Shown here piece after piece: positions 18,373-26,691 of a stretch of DNA of 64,000 nt (position 1 is the stretch's first letter; each line of letters starts with the position of its first letter). The translations under genes were made by a program, and so were the position numbers. The notes beneath the pieces are model-generated. The model had not been told where the DNA came from. It made no database searches and saw only the letters and a list, made by a program, of their open reading frames with translations. Source of the DNA: an uncultured Sphingomonadaceae bacterium (GTDB taxonomy: Bacteria > Pseudomonadota > Alphaproteobacteria > Sphingomonadales > Sphingomonadaceae). The DNA is taken from the NCBI GenBank assembly GCA_947493215.1, contig CANLQE010000001.1, forward strand, positions 1,737,404 to 1,801,403, given 5' to 3'.

Positions 18373-19518
18373 TTAGGCGTACTGAAATTCAGTCGCTGAT
18401 GTGGTGCTGGTTTCTAATTGCTTATCGATATTATATTTGCGCATTTTGTCGATAAACGTGGTCCGTTTGATGTTGATGGAACGGGCCGCTTTTGAAACAA
18501 CGCCATGTGATGCTTCCAAAGCATGACTTATGATACGCCGTTCTTCATTTTGAATATGCACGCTCAGATCGTTCACGATTGTGGACGGTTTTTGAGAAGC
18601 CGCTGCCATTGTCTCTGCAAAAGAGGGACGATGGGTATTAGCAGGGAAATCCTCAACAAATTGTGACGGTTGTTGCGCTGTAGGTGCCTGAAATGCGGGC
18701 TGTTGCAATACCGGTTCTGCATGGACGGGCCGAGCAAGGTCGGATTGAACCAATGTCGCAATATCCTGGGCATGAACTGGCTGACCAGCGAAAAAAACCG
18801 TCGCGCGTTCCACGACATTGCGCAGCTCGCGAACGTTGCCCGGCCAATCATAATTTTGCATCGCAGCAAAAGCTTCGGCTGTAAAAATTGGCCGTTGATC
18901 CACACTGATTTGATGGCCCAGAAAATGCTCGACCAAGGCTGGAATATCTTCAGCGCGCTCATTCAGGGCAGGGACTTCAATGGGAACAACACATAGGCGG
19001 TAGAAAAGATCTTCACGAAAAGAACCGCCACGAATGGCTGCGCCGAGATTTTTATGTGTTGCCGCAATGACGCGGACGTCGATAGGAATATTCTGACTAC
19101 CGCCAACGCGGTTGACGATGCGAGATTCCAGGACCCGTAGCAATTTCACTTGCATGTTGAGCGGCATGTCGCCGATTTCATCCAGGAAGATGGTACCGTT
19201 GTTCGATTGCTCAAACAGACCGATATGCTTGTTGACGGCGCCGGTAAAACTACCTTTTTCGTGACCGAATAATTCTGATTCAATCAGCTGTTCGGGCAGG
19301 GCGCCGCAATTGACTGTAATATTGGGGCCGGCCGTGCGTTGTGAGATGCTGTGAATGGCGTCGGCGACAACTTCTTTACCGCTACCGGAAGGTCCTGTGA
19401 TCATGATCGAGCTGTTGCAACGTCCGGCGAATTTCACCAACATCCGCAGCTGCTGCATTTTGGGACTGCTACCTATAAGCTTGGTCGCTAGTAGCGTTTC
19501 TAAATTTGCGTCGTTCAT
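18373..19518 (-). CDS. Second sigma-54-dependent activator of the flagellar cluster (FlbD/FleQ-like)
   Basis: Enhancer-binding protein of 381 residues from this start. Numbering from the longer ATG at 19614 (413 residues), Walker A is GPSGSGKE (74-81), the sigma-54 loop reads GSFTGA (121-126, Ser for the usual Ala), and Walker B is TIFLDE (141-146). A Gln/Pro-rich linker and a Fis-type helix-turn-helix (GVVSKAARSINIKRTTFIDKM) follow. There is no receiver domain. I prefer the ATG at 19518 because the 19614 ATG has no ribosome-binding site, and because the CtrA-type box at 19631-19645 would place the transcript start near 19600. The two activators are clearly paralogous in the AAA+ domain but differ at both ends. 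Confidence 0.85.
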   Translation of the reverse strand: MNDANLETLLATKLIGSSPKMQQLRMLVKFAGRCNSSIMITGPSGSGKEVVADAIHSISQRTAGPNITVNCGALPEQLIESELFGHEKGSFTGAVNKHIGLFEQSNNGTIFLDEIGDMPLNMQVKLLRVLESRIVNRVGGSQNIPIDVRVIAATHKNLGAAIRGGSFREDLFYRLCVVPIEVPALNERAEDIPALVEHFLGHQISVDQRPIFTAEAFAAMQNYDWPGNVRELRNVVERATVFFAGQPVHAQDIATLVQSDLARPVHAEPVLQQPAFQAPTAQQPSQFVEDFPANTHRPSFAETMAAASQKPSTIVNDLSVHIQNEERRIISHALEASHGVVSKAARSINIKRTTFIDKMRKYNIDKQLETSTTSATEFQYA

Positions 19519-19630
19519 TAAACTACCCAGATAACTAACCACAAAATCCGGCACCGCCGGGGTTGGGTGGTTCGAAGATCCCGCAATCTCCGAACCGTCA
19601 CCTGGTAAAAACATAAATGAACAAAGATGG

Positions 19631-19645
19631 TTAAAGTGAAGTTAA
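19631..19645 (-). promoter_or_regulatory. Perfect CtrA-type box (TTAA-N7-TTAA) upstream of the second activator
   Basis: TTAA at 19631-19634, seven bases, TTAA at 19642-19645, exactly the CtrA consensus of alphaproteobacteria. On the complement strand it would cover the -35 region of a promoter starting near 19600, consistent with the shorter reading of the activator gene. CtrA control of early flagellar regulators is well known in Caulobacter and sphingomonads. Binding here is inferred. Confidence 0.6.
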
Positions 19646-19714
19646 CGCAATCAGATACTCTTTGGGGTGTGCGTTAGAAAAGACCTTCCAACCGGTATCC
19701 GGTGGGAATTTATT

Positions 19715-20191
19715 TCAATCCAAATGGCGTAATATGGTAGAAATTTTGGCTTTGCAGGTCGCCGAGGTCGATATAAATATCATGCGATGGTCAGAAGGGT
19801 TTTGCGATTTTCCTAATAATCCCTGTTCTGCCATCACATTTATGTAGCGCATAGCCGTTGTCATTGGGATGCCTGAACTATGTGCGATTGATGATACGGT
19901 GATTTTCTCGCCCTTGAGATCACAGATATATGTATCGAGACACATGTTCCAACAGGAATCTGCAAACAGACCAGCGCCAAGATTCAGCGTATCTGCTTTG
20001 AGCCGACTCCACTTCAGCAGTTTCTCGGCCCGACGAATTAGTTCGGCAGTATTGATTTTTCCGGCAGCCGGGGCTTGGCCCTGCGGTTTATCATCTGAAG
20101 AGGTGACCAGTCCGTCCAAAGCCTGTATTTTTTCGGAAGCCTGCGCCAGCGCCAGCTTGATCGCGGCGATTTCAACACTGACTTGGTCCAT
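19715..20191 (-). CDS. MarR-like winged-helix protein
   Basis: Protein of 158 residues from the ATG at 20191 (MDQVSVEIAAIKLALAQASE); an ATG five codons upstream at 20206 is possible. Residues 1-35 look like a coiled coil, then a polar linker, then a winged-helix domain (KITVSSIAHSSGIPMTTAMR, then YINVMAEQGLLGKSQNPSDH) of MarR type. Two Cys residues lie just before the helix-turn-helix (SCWNMC). It follows the flagellar activator on the same strand but 196 bases away from its preferred start. Function unknown; a transcription regulator is the best reading. Confidence 0.75.
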   Translation of the reverse strand: MDQVSVEIAAIKLALAQASEKIQALDGLVTSSDDKPQGQAPAAGKINTAELIRRAEKLLKWSRLKADTLNLGAGLFADSCWNMCLDTYICDLKGEKITVSSIAHSSGIPMTTAMRYINVMAEQGLLGKSQNPSDHRMIFISTSATCKAKISTILRHLD

Positions 20192-20206
20192 ATCTAAAGG
20201 CAGCAC

Positions 20207-20585
20207 TTTATCATAGTGTTTCTAAGTAACCCAATCCCCTTGAAATAGCTATACTATTACTGCTGTTTATTTGCATAGTGCGGCCAGTTTGTTGAATATC
20301 GACTTTCAATCTTCCTTTCCAAGCAAAATCGAAATCTCTGATAATGCGTATTATTTTCGTTATGTGGTGGCGGAAATAGGTCTAGCGCCGCGCCAAAACT
20401 AATTTGTAGCTTCGGTGGATTATATACTAATACTAACGGGTATTTTATGATATATTGAGCCGATGGCATTGAAATATGTTCGTATGTTCATTGAAAATAT
20501 ACGATATTTACTGAATTCAGGCGGATTTTTACGGTTCCATAACTGGCTATGCGGCAAGCTCGAAATCTATGGACTCTGAATCGTG
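20207..20585. other. AT-rich intergenic region with no gene
   Basis: About 380 bases, clearly richer in A and T than the surroundings, between the MarR-like gene and the ABC-F gene. I see no convincing coding frame; a 70-codon frame at 20257-20469 on the complement has no ribosome-binding site and no family features. An inverted repeat AATAG-CTATA-CTATT lies at 20246-20260, about 55-70 bases upstream of the MarR-like start, and could be its operator. The stretch 20410-20500 is a run of ATA/TAT-rich sequence that may bend DNA or hold a promoter. Confidence 0.5.
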
Positions 20586-22397
20586 CTACTGTTGCAACTG
20601 CTCAACTTGTTCCGCCAGTTCCAACCAGCGCATTTCGGCTTCATCCTTCTCGTCCACAAGAGCGGCATTCTCTTTCGTGAGCTTTTCAAAGCGCGTAAAA
20701 TCTTTGGTGTATAAATCGGCGTCCGCCAGCGCTTCGGCAATTTCTTCCACCCGCTTGTCGATAGCTTCGATCCGACTTGGCAGCATGTCATAATCGCGCT
20801 GGTCTTTGTAGCTCAGTTTCTTGGCCGGGCTGCTGGATTTCCGTTCAGGCTTCGCAGTTGCCGTTTTGCCTGGACCCTTTGATTTTGGTTTGTCGCCGTC
20901 CGCTTTGCGTTTGGCTTCCCATTCCGCGTAACCGCCGGCGATAATGTCTACTTTGCCGCTGCCATCAAGGCCCAAGGTGACCGTGACCGTGCGGTCCAGA
21001 AAATCACGATCATGGCTTACAAGCAACACCGTGCCCTCATAATCAGCGATGACTTCCTGCAGCAAATCGAGCGTTTCAAGATCGAGATCGTTGGTCGGTT
21101 CATCCAGTACCAGCAAATTTGACATCCGCGCGAATTCACGGGCAAGGAGCAACCGCGATTGTTCGCCGCCAGACAATGTTCCGACCTTTGCATCAATCAG
21201 GCTGGGCGCAAACAGAAAGTCTTTGAGATAGCCCTGCACATGTTTTTTGTCGCCGCGCACCTCAACCCAGTCGCTGCCATCGGCGAGCACGTCTCGGACG
21301 GTTTTATTGCCTTCCAAAAGGCTGCGCTGTTGGTCGATAAAAACCCCGTTCAGGGTTTTGGCTAAATTGACCGAGCCGCTATCGGGATCCAGTTCGCCCG
21401 TCAGCATCTTGAGCAATGTCGTCTTGCCAGCACCATTGGCTCCAACAATACCGATGCGATCACCACGTTGAATGCGGAGGGAGAAGTCGCGAATGATGGT
21501 GCGCTTGGCATCACCTTCTCCAAATGTTTTGGAAATATGCTCGGCCATGATTACCGATTTGGTGCGGACATCGTCGCTTTGGGCTTTGAGATTTGCGGTT
21601 CCAGCTGGTCCGATCATCGCGGCGCGCTGGGCCCGCATTTGATAGAGTTTTTCCAGTCGCCCCTGATTACGTTTGCGCCGCGCGGTGACACCGCGTTCGA
21701 GCCAGCGAGCTTCCAGTTTCAGTTTTGCGTCGATCTTATGGGCGGCCTGCGCTTCGTCGGCATGGATTTTTTCCATCCATGCATCATAGCCGCCGAAACC
21801 GATTTCCTGACGTCGGATTGCGCCGCGGTCGAGCCAGATGGTCTGCTTGGTTAGGCGGGTCAGGAAAGTTCGGTCATGTGATATGGTAATAAAAGCGCCC
21901 TTGTAACGCCGCAGCCAATCTTCCAGCCAGTCAATCGCGCTTAGATCGAGATGGTTCGTCGGTTCGTCGAGAAGCAGCAGGTCAGGCTCCAACGCGAGGG
22001 CGCGGCATATAGCGGCACGGCGCTTTTCACCGCCACTGGCCTTGTCGGCGCGGATGGACAAATTCGTTGATAGTTGATCGGCAATAGATTGAACTTCATG
22101 TTCCGCAGGGCCGGGATTTCCGGCAATCGCGAAATCGAAAAGTGTTTCAAAGGGGCTAAAATCCGGTTCCTGTTCCAGCATAACGATATTGGTGCCCGGC
22201 TGGATCATCCGTTTGCCTTTGTCCGGTTCAATCTGATCGGCAATCAAACGTAATAGCGTCGTCTTGCCAGCGCCATTACGGCCGATGAGAGCCAACCGGT
22301 CGCGGGGGCCAACATGCAGATCAAGGTCACGAAACAGCCACCCTTCGCCTTGATGGAGAGATAAGCCTTCATAGGCAAAGATCGGTGGTTGTGACAT
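20586..22397 (-). CDS. uup: ABC-F family ATPase, Uup type
   Basis: Soluble ABC-F protein of 603 residues with two ATPase domains. Walker A motifs are GRNGAGKTTLLRL and GANGAGKTTLLKM, signatures SGGEKRR and SGGEQSR, Walker B DLLLLDEPTNHLD and LLVLDEPTNDLD. A Lys/Arg-rich linker follows the first domain (VTARRKRNQGRLEKLYQMR), and a C-terminal charged coiled coil (about 510-603) is the Uup hallmark, able to bind nucleic acid. Such proteins act on ribosomes or branched DNA rather than transport. The ATG at 22397 begins MSQPPIFAYEG; a start 12 codons upstream adds unconserved residues. Confidence 0.88.
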   Translation of the reverse strand: MSQPPIFAYEGLSLHQGEGWLFRDLDLHVGPRDRLALIGRNGAGKTTLLRLIADQIEPDKGKRMIQPGTNIVMLEQEPDFSPFETLFDFAIAGNPGPAEHEVQSIADQLSTNLSIRADKASGGEKRRAAICRALALEPDLLLLDEPTNHLDLSAIDWLEDWLRRYKGAFITISHDRTFLTRLTKQTIWLDRGAIRRQEIGFGGYDAWMEKIHADEAQAAHKIDAKLKLEARWLERGVTARRKRNQGRLEKLYQMRAQRAAMIGPAGTANLKAQSDDVRTKSVIMAEHISKTFGEGDAKRTIIRDFSLRIQRGDRIGIVGANGAGKTTLLKMLTGELDPDSGSVNLAKTLNGVFIDQQRSLLEGNKTVRDVLADGSDWVEVRGDKKHVQGYLKDFLFAPSLIDAKVGTLSGGEQSRLLLAREFARMSNLLVLDEPTNDLDLETLDLLQEVIADYEGTVLLVSHDRDFLDRTVTVTLGLDGSGKVDIIAGGYAEWEAKRKADGDKPKSKGPGKTATAKPERKSSSPAKKLSYKDQRDYDMLPSRIEAIDKRVEEIAEALADADLYTKDFTRFEKLTKENAALVDEKDEAEMRWLELAEQVEQLQQ

Positions 22398-22456
22398 GTT
22401 AGCGGCGTTACGGCTAAGCGTCGTCAGGCTCAAGTCTTGTGATTGATAAAAAGCTA

Positions 22457-22487
22457 TTGACGGGGAAACAAAAAACGATTGTAAAAT
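22457..22487 (+). promoter_or_regulatory. Possible sigma-70 promoter of the PepSY/two-component genes
   Basis: TTGACG at 22457-22462 and TAAAAT at 22482-22487, spacer 19 bases, which is longer than ideal. It lies in the divergent gap between the uup start and the PepSY-like gene and points toward the latter. Confidence 0.35.
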
Positions 22488-22547
22488 AGGTTGGATGAAT
22501 AAAAATGCCCTAAAAACTGAACCTGTCGTTCACGTGGTGTTAAAAGC

Positions 22548-22877
22548 ATGAGGCCTAAACAGCTGTTGATGTTGAAAAAATCAATCCTTTCCGGGCTTAT
22601 TGCCGTCACATCTTTGGCTGTGGCAGCTGTCCCCGCGCAGGCCGTTCAACGCGACAACGAGCAGAAGGCGGCCCGTGCGCAGATGATGGCCGGTAAAGGT
22701 AAATCTTTACGCTCGATTGAAAATAAAGTTTTGCCAAGAATGGCGGGTAGCCAGTATTTGGGCCCTGAATATGATCCTTCAGCTCAAGTCTATCGACTAA
22801 AATTTATCCAGAAAGGTCATGTCATCTTTGTTGATGTTGATGGCCGGACCGGAGCCATTATCCGTGAGCGCCGCTAA
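22548..22877 (+). CDS. Secreted PepSY-like small protein
   Basis: Protein of 109 residues with a signal peptide (positive MLKKS, hydrophobic ILSGLIAVTSLAVAAV, cut after PAQA). The mature part ends in a PepSY-like strand pair (AQVYRLKFIQKGHVIFVDVD, then GRTGAIIRERR). The ATG at 22569 (MLKKS) is an alternative start with the better signal-peptide geometry. It lies 83 bases upstream of the response regulator gene and points the same way. Small PepSY proteins next to two-component systems often modulate the sensor, but that role here is inferred. Confidence 0.75.
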   Translation: MRPKQLLMLKKSILSGLIAVTSLAVAAVPAQAVQRDNEQKAARAQMMAGKGKSLRSIENKVLPRMAGSQYLGPEYDPSAQVYRLKFIQKGHVIFVDVDGRTGAIIRERR

Positions 22878-22914
22878 GTCGTTTTCTCTTTATCATTGTG
22901 GGATTTAATGATGG

Positions 22915-22930
22915 TGATATAGCTATATCA
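22915..22930. promoter_or_regulatory. 16-base perfect palindrome before the response regulator gene
   Basis: TGATATAGCTATATCA is a perfect 16-base palindrome located 31 bases before the response regulator start. There is no U-tract behind it, so it is not a terminator. A dimeric regulator site, perhaps for autoregulation, is the simplest reading. Confidence 0.5.
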
Positions 22931-22960
22931 TCATGAAAACCGGTTTCCTGGAGTAACTTT

Positions 22961-23626
22961 ATGCGCGTGCTTATAGTCGAAGATGAACCCACATTGGGGC
23001 AACAGCTGAAATCGACGCTGGAAAGCAATGGCTATGCAATTGACCTGTCCACGGATGGCGAAGATGGCCATTTCATGGGCTCAACCGAAGAATATGACGC
23101 GGTTATCCTTGATTTGGGCCTGCCCGAAATTGACGGTCTGACCGTATTGGATCGCTGGCGCAAGGAAGAGCGGAATTTTCCGGTTCTGGTCCTAACTGCG
23201 CGCGATAGCTGGTCTGATAAGGTTGCAGGGTTGGATGCCGGCGCTGATGATTATCTGGCCAAGCCGTTCCAGACCGAAGAGCTCATCGCGCGCTTGCGCG
23301 CGCTTATCCGCCGTGCGTCGGGCAATGCGTCTTCGGAACTAACCGCTGGGGCAGTTCGACTGGACACGCGTTCGGGTAAAGTCACCTTGGACGGCGGTCC
23401 GGTCAAACTGACGGCACAGGAATATAAGCTTCTATCCTATCTGATGCATCATAAAGGGAAGGTTGTGTCCCGGACTGAATTGATCGAGCATATTTATGAT
23501 CAGGACTTTGATCGTGATTCTAACACAATCGAAGTGTTCGTGACGCGCATCCGCAAAAAACTGGGCGCGGATGTCATTTCGACCATCAGGGGGCTGGGCT
23601 ATAGTCTAGAGGATCCGGACAGCTGA
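22961..23626 (+). CDS. OmpR/PhoP-type response regulator
   Basis: Response regulator of 221 residues. The receiver has acidic pocket E7/D8, phospho-acceptor Asp51 (VILDLGLPEIDG), Thr79 region (VLVLTARDS) and Lys101 (YLAKPF). The C-terminal winged helix is of OmpR type, ending IEVFVTRIRKKLGADVISTI then RGLGYSL. CTGGAG lies 10 bases before the ATG. The sensor kinase gene follows directly, so the two form one system. PhoP-like in overall layout; stimulus unknown. Confidence 0.92.
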   Translation: MRVLIVEDEPTLGQQLKSTLESNGYAIDLSTDGEDGHFMGSTEEYDAVILDLGLPEIDGLTVLDRWRKEERNFPVLVLTARDSWSDKVAGLDAGADDYLAKPFQTEELIARLRALIRRASGNASSELTAGAVRLDTRSGKVTLDGGPVKLTAQEYKLLSYLMHHKGKVVSRTELIEHIYDQDFDRDSNTIEVFVTRIRKKLGADVISTIRGLGYSLEDPDS

Positions 23627-23721
23627 ATGAAACAAGCAAAATAGATCTTCCGACTGATGAAGCAGATATTCAGCCGACCCCCCCGTTAGGCACACAAACG
23701 ACAGGGTCGCTGAGCCGCCGG

Positions 23722-25038
23722 ATGATCGGTATCGCGGCTGCTTGGATTGTTGTTCTGTTATTGGGTGGCGGAGTTGCGCTGGACAGGGTGCTCGTCAATG
23801 CGGTGACCCGAAATTTTGACAATCAGTTGGAATATTCGCTGACTGCGATGATTGCTTCGGCAGAAATAGGGCCTGATGGAGAGATATTGTTCAATCGGCC
23901 ACTCGGTGAACAACGTTTTCTGGAACCCAATAGCGGATCATATTGGCAGATTAGCGGTGCAGGCTATGATGATTGGGCTTCCCGCTCGTTGTGGGACCGG
24001 ACATTGGAACAAGCAATGCCCCATGAGGATCTGGAGACTCATCTTTATGAAAGCGACCAATTTTCCGAAGAGCCGTTGCGGATTGCAGAGCGCAGCGTAG
24101 TTCTTCCCGATTCAGAGGTGCGATGGTCGTTTCAAGTTGCCCAAAGCAGGGAAGGTCTCGACGCCCAAGTCAATGAAATACGATCCATATTGATCAACAG
24201 CTTTTTGCTACTTGCGCTCGGGCTGATTGGCATGGCTGCATTGCAGACGCTTTATGGGCTCTGGCCCCTGCGGAAAATTCGCAAAGCGATTGCTGAAATG
24301 CGCAATGGCCAGCAAAAGCGGGTCAGCGAGCCCATGCCCAATGAGGTGACACCGATGGTCGATGAGCTAAACGAGCTGCTCGATCACAATGAAAAACAGG
24401 CAGAAGAAGCGCGGCGGCATGCCGGAAATCTTGCGCACGCGCTAAAAACACCGCTTACGGTCATCATGAATAGTGCCACAGCAAAGGCCGAGGATCTCGC
24501 CGATACCGTCATCCGCGAATCGGGTGTTATGCGCCGTCAGGTGGACCATCATCTCGCGCGCGCTCGTGCCGTTGGCCGCCGGGGGCATGCGCATAGCCGC
24601 GCCCGTGTCTGGCCAAGCCTGCAGGCCGTGGAACGCGCAGTGGGCCGGCTCTATAAACATGTTCGTATCGATATTGACGGGGATCAGGATGCTGTCGTCT
24701 CCGTCGAGCGTCAGGATCTGGATGAAATGATCGGCAATTTGGTGGAAAATGCTGCGAAATATGGCGGTGGCAGTGTCTTTGTCACAGTGGAAACCAGTGA
24801 TGAATTTGTCGAACTACTGATTGAGGATGATGGTAGGGGCATCCCTGCAGAGGAACGCCAACGCATATTCGACCGCGGCGTGCGTCTTGATACTGGTAAG
24901 CCTGGTACTGGCCTTGGCCTTGCCATTGTGCGCGACGTGGCTGAAATCTATCAGGGGATGGTATCGCTGGAGGAAAGCGAAGACCTTGGCGGGTTGATGG
25001 TAAGGTTATGCTTGCCGAAATCGATGGTAAGTTCCTGA
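23722..25038 (+). CDS. Sensor histidine kinase (PhoQ-like layout)
   Basis: Membrane histidine kinase of 438 residues: first membrane helix at about 3-22, periplasmic sensor of ~130 residues, second helix at about 157-181, HAMP-like linker, phospho-acceptor His239 (NLAHALKTPL), then ATPase boxes NLVENAAKYGG, DDGRGI and GTGLGLAIV. The ATG at 23722 has no ribosome-binding site and lies 95 bases after the regulator. The frame stays open back to 23623, where CTGA overlaps the regulator stop; a CTG start there would add 33 residues (beginning LNETSKIDLP). No ATG, GTG or TTG lies in that extension, so the true N-terminus is unsettled. Confidence 0.9.
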   Translation: MIGIAAAWIVVLLLGGGVALDRVLVNAVTRNFDNQLEYSLTAMIASAEIGPDGEILFNRPLGEQRFLEPNSGSYWQISGAGYDDWASRSLWDRTLEQAMPHEDLETHLYESDQFSEEPLRIAERSVVLPDSEVRWSFQVAQSREGLDAQVNEIRSILINSFLLLALGLIGMAALQTLYGLWPLRKIRKAIAEMRNGQQKRVSEPMPNEVTPMVDELNELLDHNEKQAEEARRHAGNLAHALKTPLTVIMNSATAKAEDLADTVIRESGVMRRQVDHHLARARAVGRRGHAHSRARVWPSLQAVERAVGRLYKHVRIDIDGDQDAVVSVERQDLDEMIGNLVENAAKYGGGSVFVTVETSDEFVELLIEDDGRGIPAEERQRIFDRGVRLDTGKPGTGLGLAIVRDVAEIYQGMVSLEESEDLGGLMVRLCLPKSMVSS

Positions 25039-25063
25039 CACCGACGTGGTGTATCGGCGATAA

Positions 25064-26269
25064 TTGGGCATCAGAGATTTGGGGTTAGTCACACAAAATA
25101 TTGCGATAATCGGATGCGGGCCGGGTGGTCTGGCATCTGCTCTATTTCTTGCGCGACAGGGGCATGACGTAACCCTGTTTGAGCGTTTTTCCGAACCCAA
25201 GCCACTCGGATCGGGTTTACTGATTCAACCGTCCGGACAGCAAATATTACAATCATTAGGCTTGCTGCATGATATCAAGCAGCGCGCGAGCCCGGTCCAT
25301 CAACTACATGGGATTTCTGTCCACAATAATCGCCGGGCGCTGGACATGAAATACGAACATGCCCGCAATCCGGTGTCTGCTTTGGGCATTCACCGCGCCA
25401 GTCTTTTTCAAGTGTTGATGGATGCCGTCGAGAAGATGGGCATCCGCATAGTCGTGAACAGCGAGTTGGTCGGCGTGAAGGAAACAGAATCGATTATTCA
25501 GCCAGTTTTTGCTGGCGATGTAACAGGTGAGCCATTTGATTTGCTGATTGATGCCAGCGGCGCACGCACTCCTTTGGCGACGGGCCGCATCCGGAAGCTC
25601 AGCTATGGCGCGTTTTGGGGAACGGTCGATATGCCTGCACATCATACCGTCATGCCAAATGCATTGGATCAACGTTACTGGCATGCCAGTAAAATGGCCG
25701 GGATCATGCCGGTCGGTGTTAATCCGGCCACCGGTAATCAGGGGGCGGCGATATTTTGGTCTGAAAAACCGGAAAATGCTGACAGCGTCATTGATGCTGG
25801 AATCGATAGCTTTCGAAAGGAGTTTTGCAAGCTCTGGCCAGAGGCGGAGCCCTTTGTTGCGCAAATCGGGTCTATGGATGATCTCACCATGGCGGTTTAT
25901 GGGCATCGTACCGGTCGCTCGCAAAGCTCAAAGCGCCTATATCATGTTGGTGACAGTTGGCATTGCACCAGTCCGCAATTGGGGCAGGGGGCCAATATGG
26001 CTCTTATTGACGCCGGTGCGTTGGCAATGGCGATGGAGGTCGCGGTTGATCTCAATGATACATCGAAACGTTATCGCCGCTCGCGGTCATTCCATATCAA
26101 ACTCTATCAAACGCTTAGCGTGATGTTCACGCCGCTATATCAATCAAACGGCAGGTTTTTGCCATTGATCCGCGATTTGACCATCCATTATTTCGCAAGA
26201 TGGCCATTGGTGCGCCGTTTTATAACCCGCACCGTATCAGGCGTTTTGGGATTAAAACGCATCCGATAA
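25064..26269 (+). CDS. FAD-dependent monooxygenase/oxidoreductase
   Basis: Flavoprotein of 401 residues. The N-terminal dinucleotide-binding fold reads IAIIGCGPGGLASALFLARQ, ending in VTLFER, and the second FAD motif lies near residue 295 (YHVGDSW, then SPQLGQGANMALIDAGALA), the arrangement of PHBH-class aromatic hydroxylases and UbiH-like enzymes. Substrate is not deducible. The start is a TTG at 25064; another TTG six codons in is possible. It follows the kinase by 25 bases but is unlikely to be functionally linked. Confidence 0.82.
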   Translation: MGIRDLGLVTQNIAIIGCGPGGLASALFLARQGHDVTLFERFSEPKPLGSGLLIQPSGQQILQSLGLLHDIKQRASPVHQLHGISVHNNRRALDMKYEHARNPVSALGIHRASLFQVLMDAVEKMGIRIVVNSELVGVKETESIIQPVFAGDVTGEPFDLLIDASGARTPLATGRIRKLSYGAFWGTVDMPAHHTVMPNALDQRYWHASKMAGIMPVGVNPATGNQGAAIFWSEKPENADSVIDAGIDSFRKEFCKLWPEAEPFVAQIGSMDDLTMAVYGHRTGRSQSSKRLYHVGDSWHCTSPQLGQGANMALIDAGALAMAMEVAVDLNDTSKRYRRSRSFHIKLYQTLSVMFTPLYQSNGRFLPLIRDLTIHYFARWPLVRRFITRTVSGVLGLKRIR

Positions 26270-26277
26270 AAACGTGC

Positions 26278-26562
26278 CTAGCGAGCCTCTTCGCGGATCT
26301 GTTCATGGTGACGGATAACTTCATCGATGATGAAGCGCAGGAATTTTTCCGAAAATTCAGGATCAAGATCGGCATCGCTGGCGAGCTGCCGCAAGCGAGC
26401 GATTTGTTCCTGCTCACGCGATGGATCAGCCGGGGGTAGCTTGTTTGCCGCTTTATATTCGCCAACAGCTTGGGTGACTTTGAAACGCTCTGCCAGCATG
26501 AAGACCAACGCGGCGTCGATATTGTTGATGCTTTGGCGATATTGCTTGAGCTTGTCGTCCAT
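26278..26562 (-). CDS. Chorismate mutase (AroQ class)
   Basis: Stand-alone all-helical chorismate mutase of 94 residues, converting chorismate to prephenate for phenylalanine and tyrosine synthesis. The pattern fits the AroQ fold: a first long helix with an early charged residue (YRQSINNIDAALVFMLAERF), then VGEYKAANKLPPADPSREQEQ, and a last helix with FLRFIIDEVIRHHEQI. Convergent with the flavoprotein gene, nine bases apart. Confidence 0.85.
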   Translation of the reverse strand: MDDKLKQYRQSINNIDAALVFMLAERFKVTQAVGEYKAANKLPPADPSREQEQIARLRQLASDADLDPEFSEKFLRFIIDEVIRHHEQIREEAR

Positions 26563-26691
26563 GGATAGCTACCTGATTTCCCTTATTGAATTTCCTGTTG
26601 ATAGACTTCCACGCAAGTTTTGCAAACTTCACCTGCTGTTGCTTGGATTTCACTTGCCTTATCGATGTTCCCTTGCCACATCGCATGGGAT

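Noticed and set aside
19691-19703. ACCGG-TAT-CCGGT inverted repeat as terminator of the MarR-like gene
   Set aside because: The stem is only five base pairs with a three-base loop and there is no clean T-run behind it.
20257-20469. 70-codon frame in the AT-rich gap
   Set aside because: No ribosome-binding site, no recognisable domain, and composition follows the non-coding surroundings.
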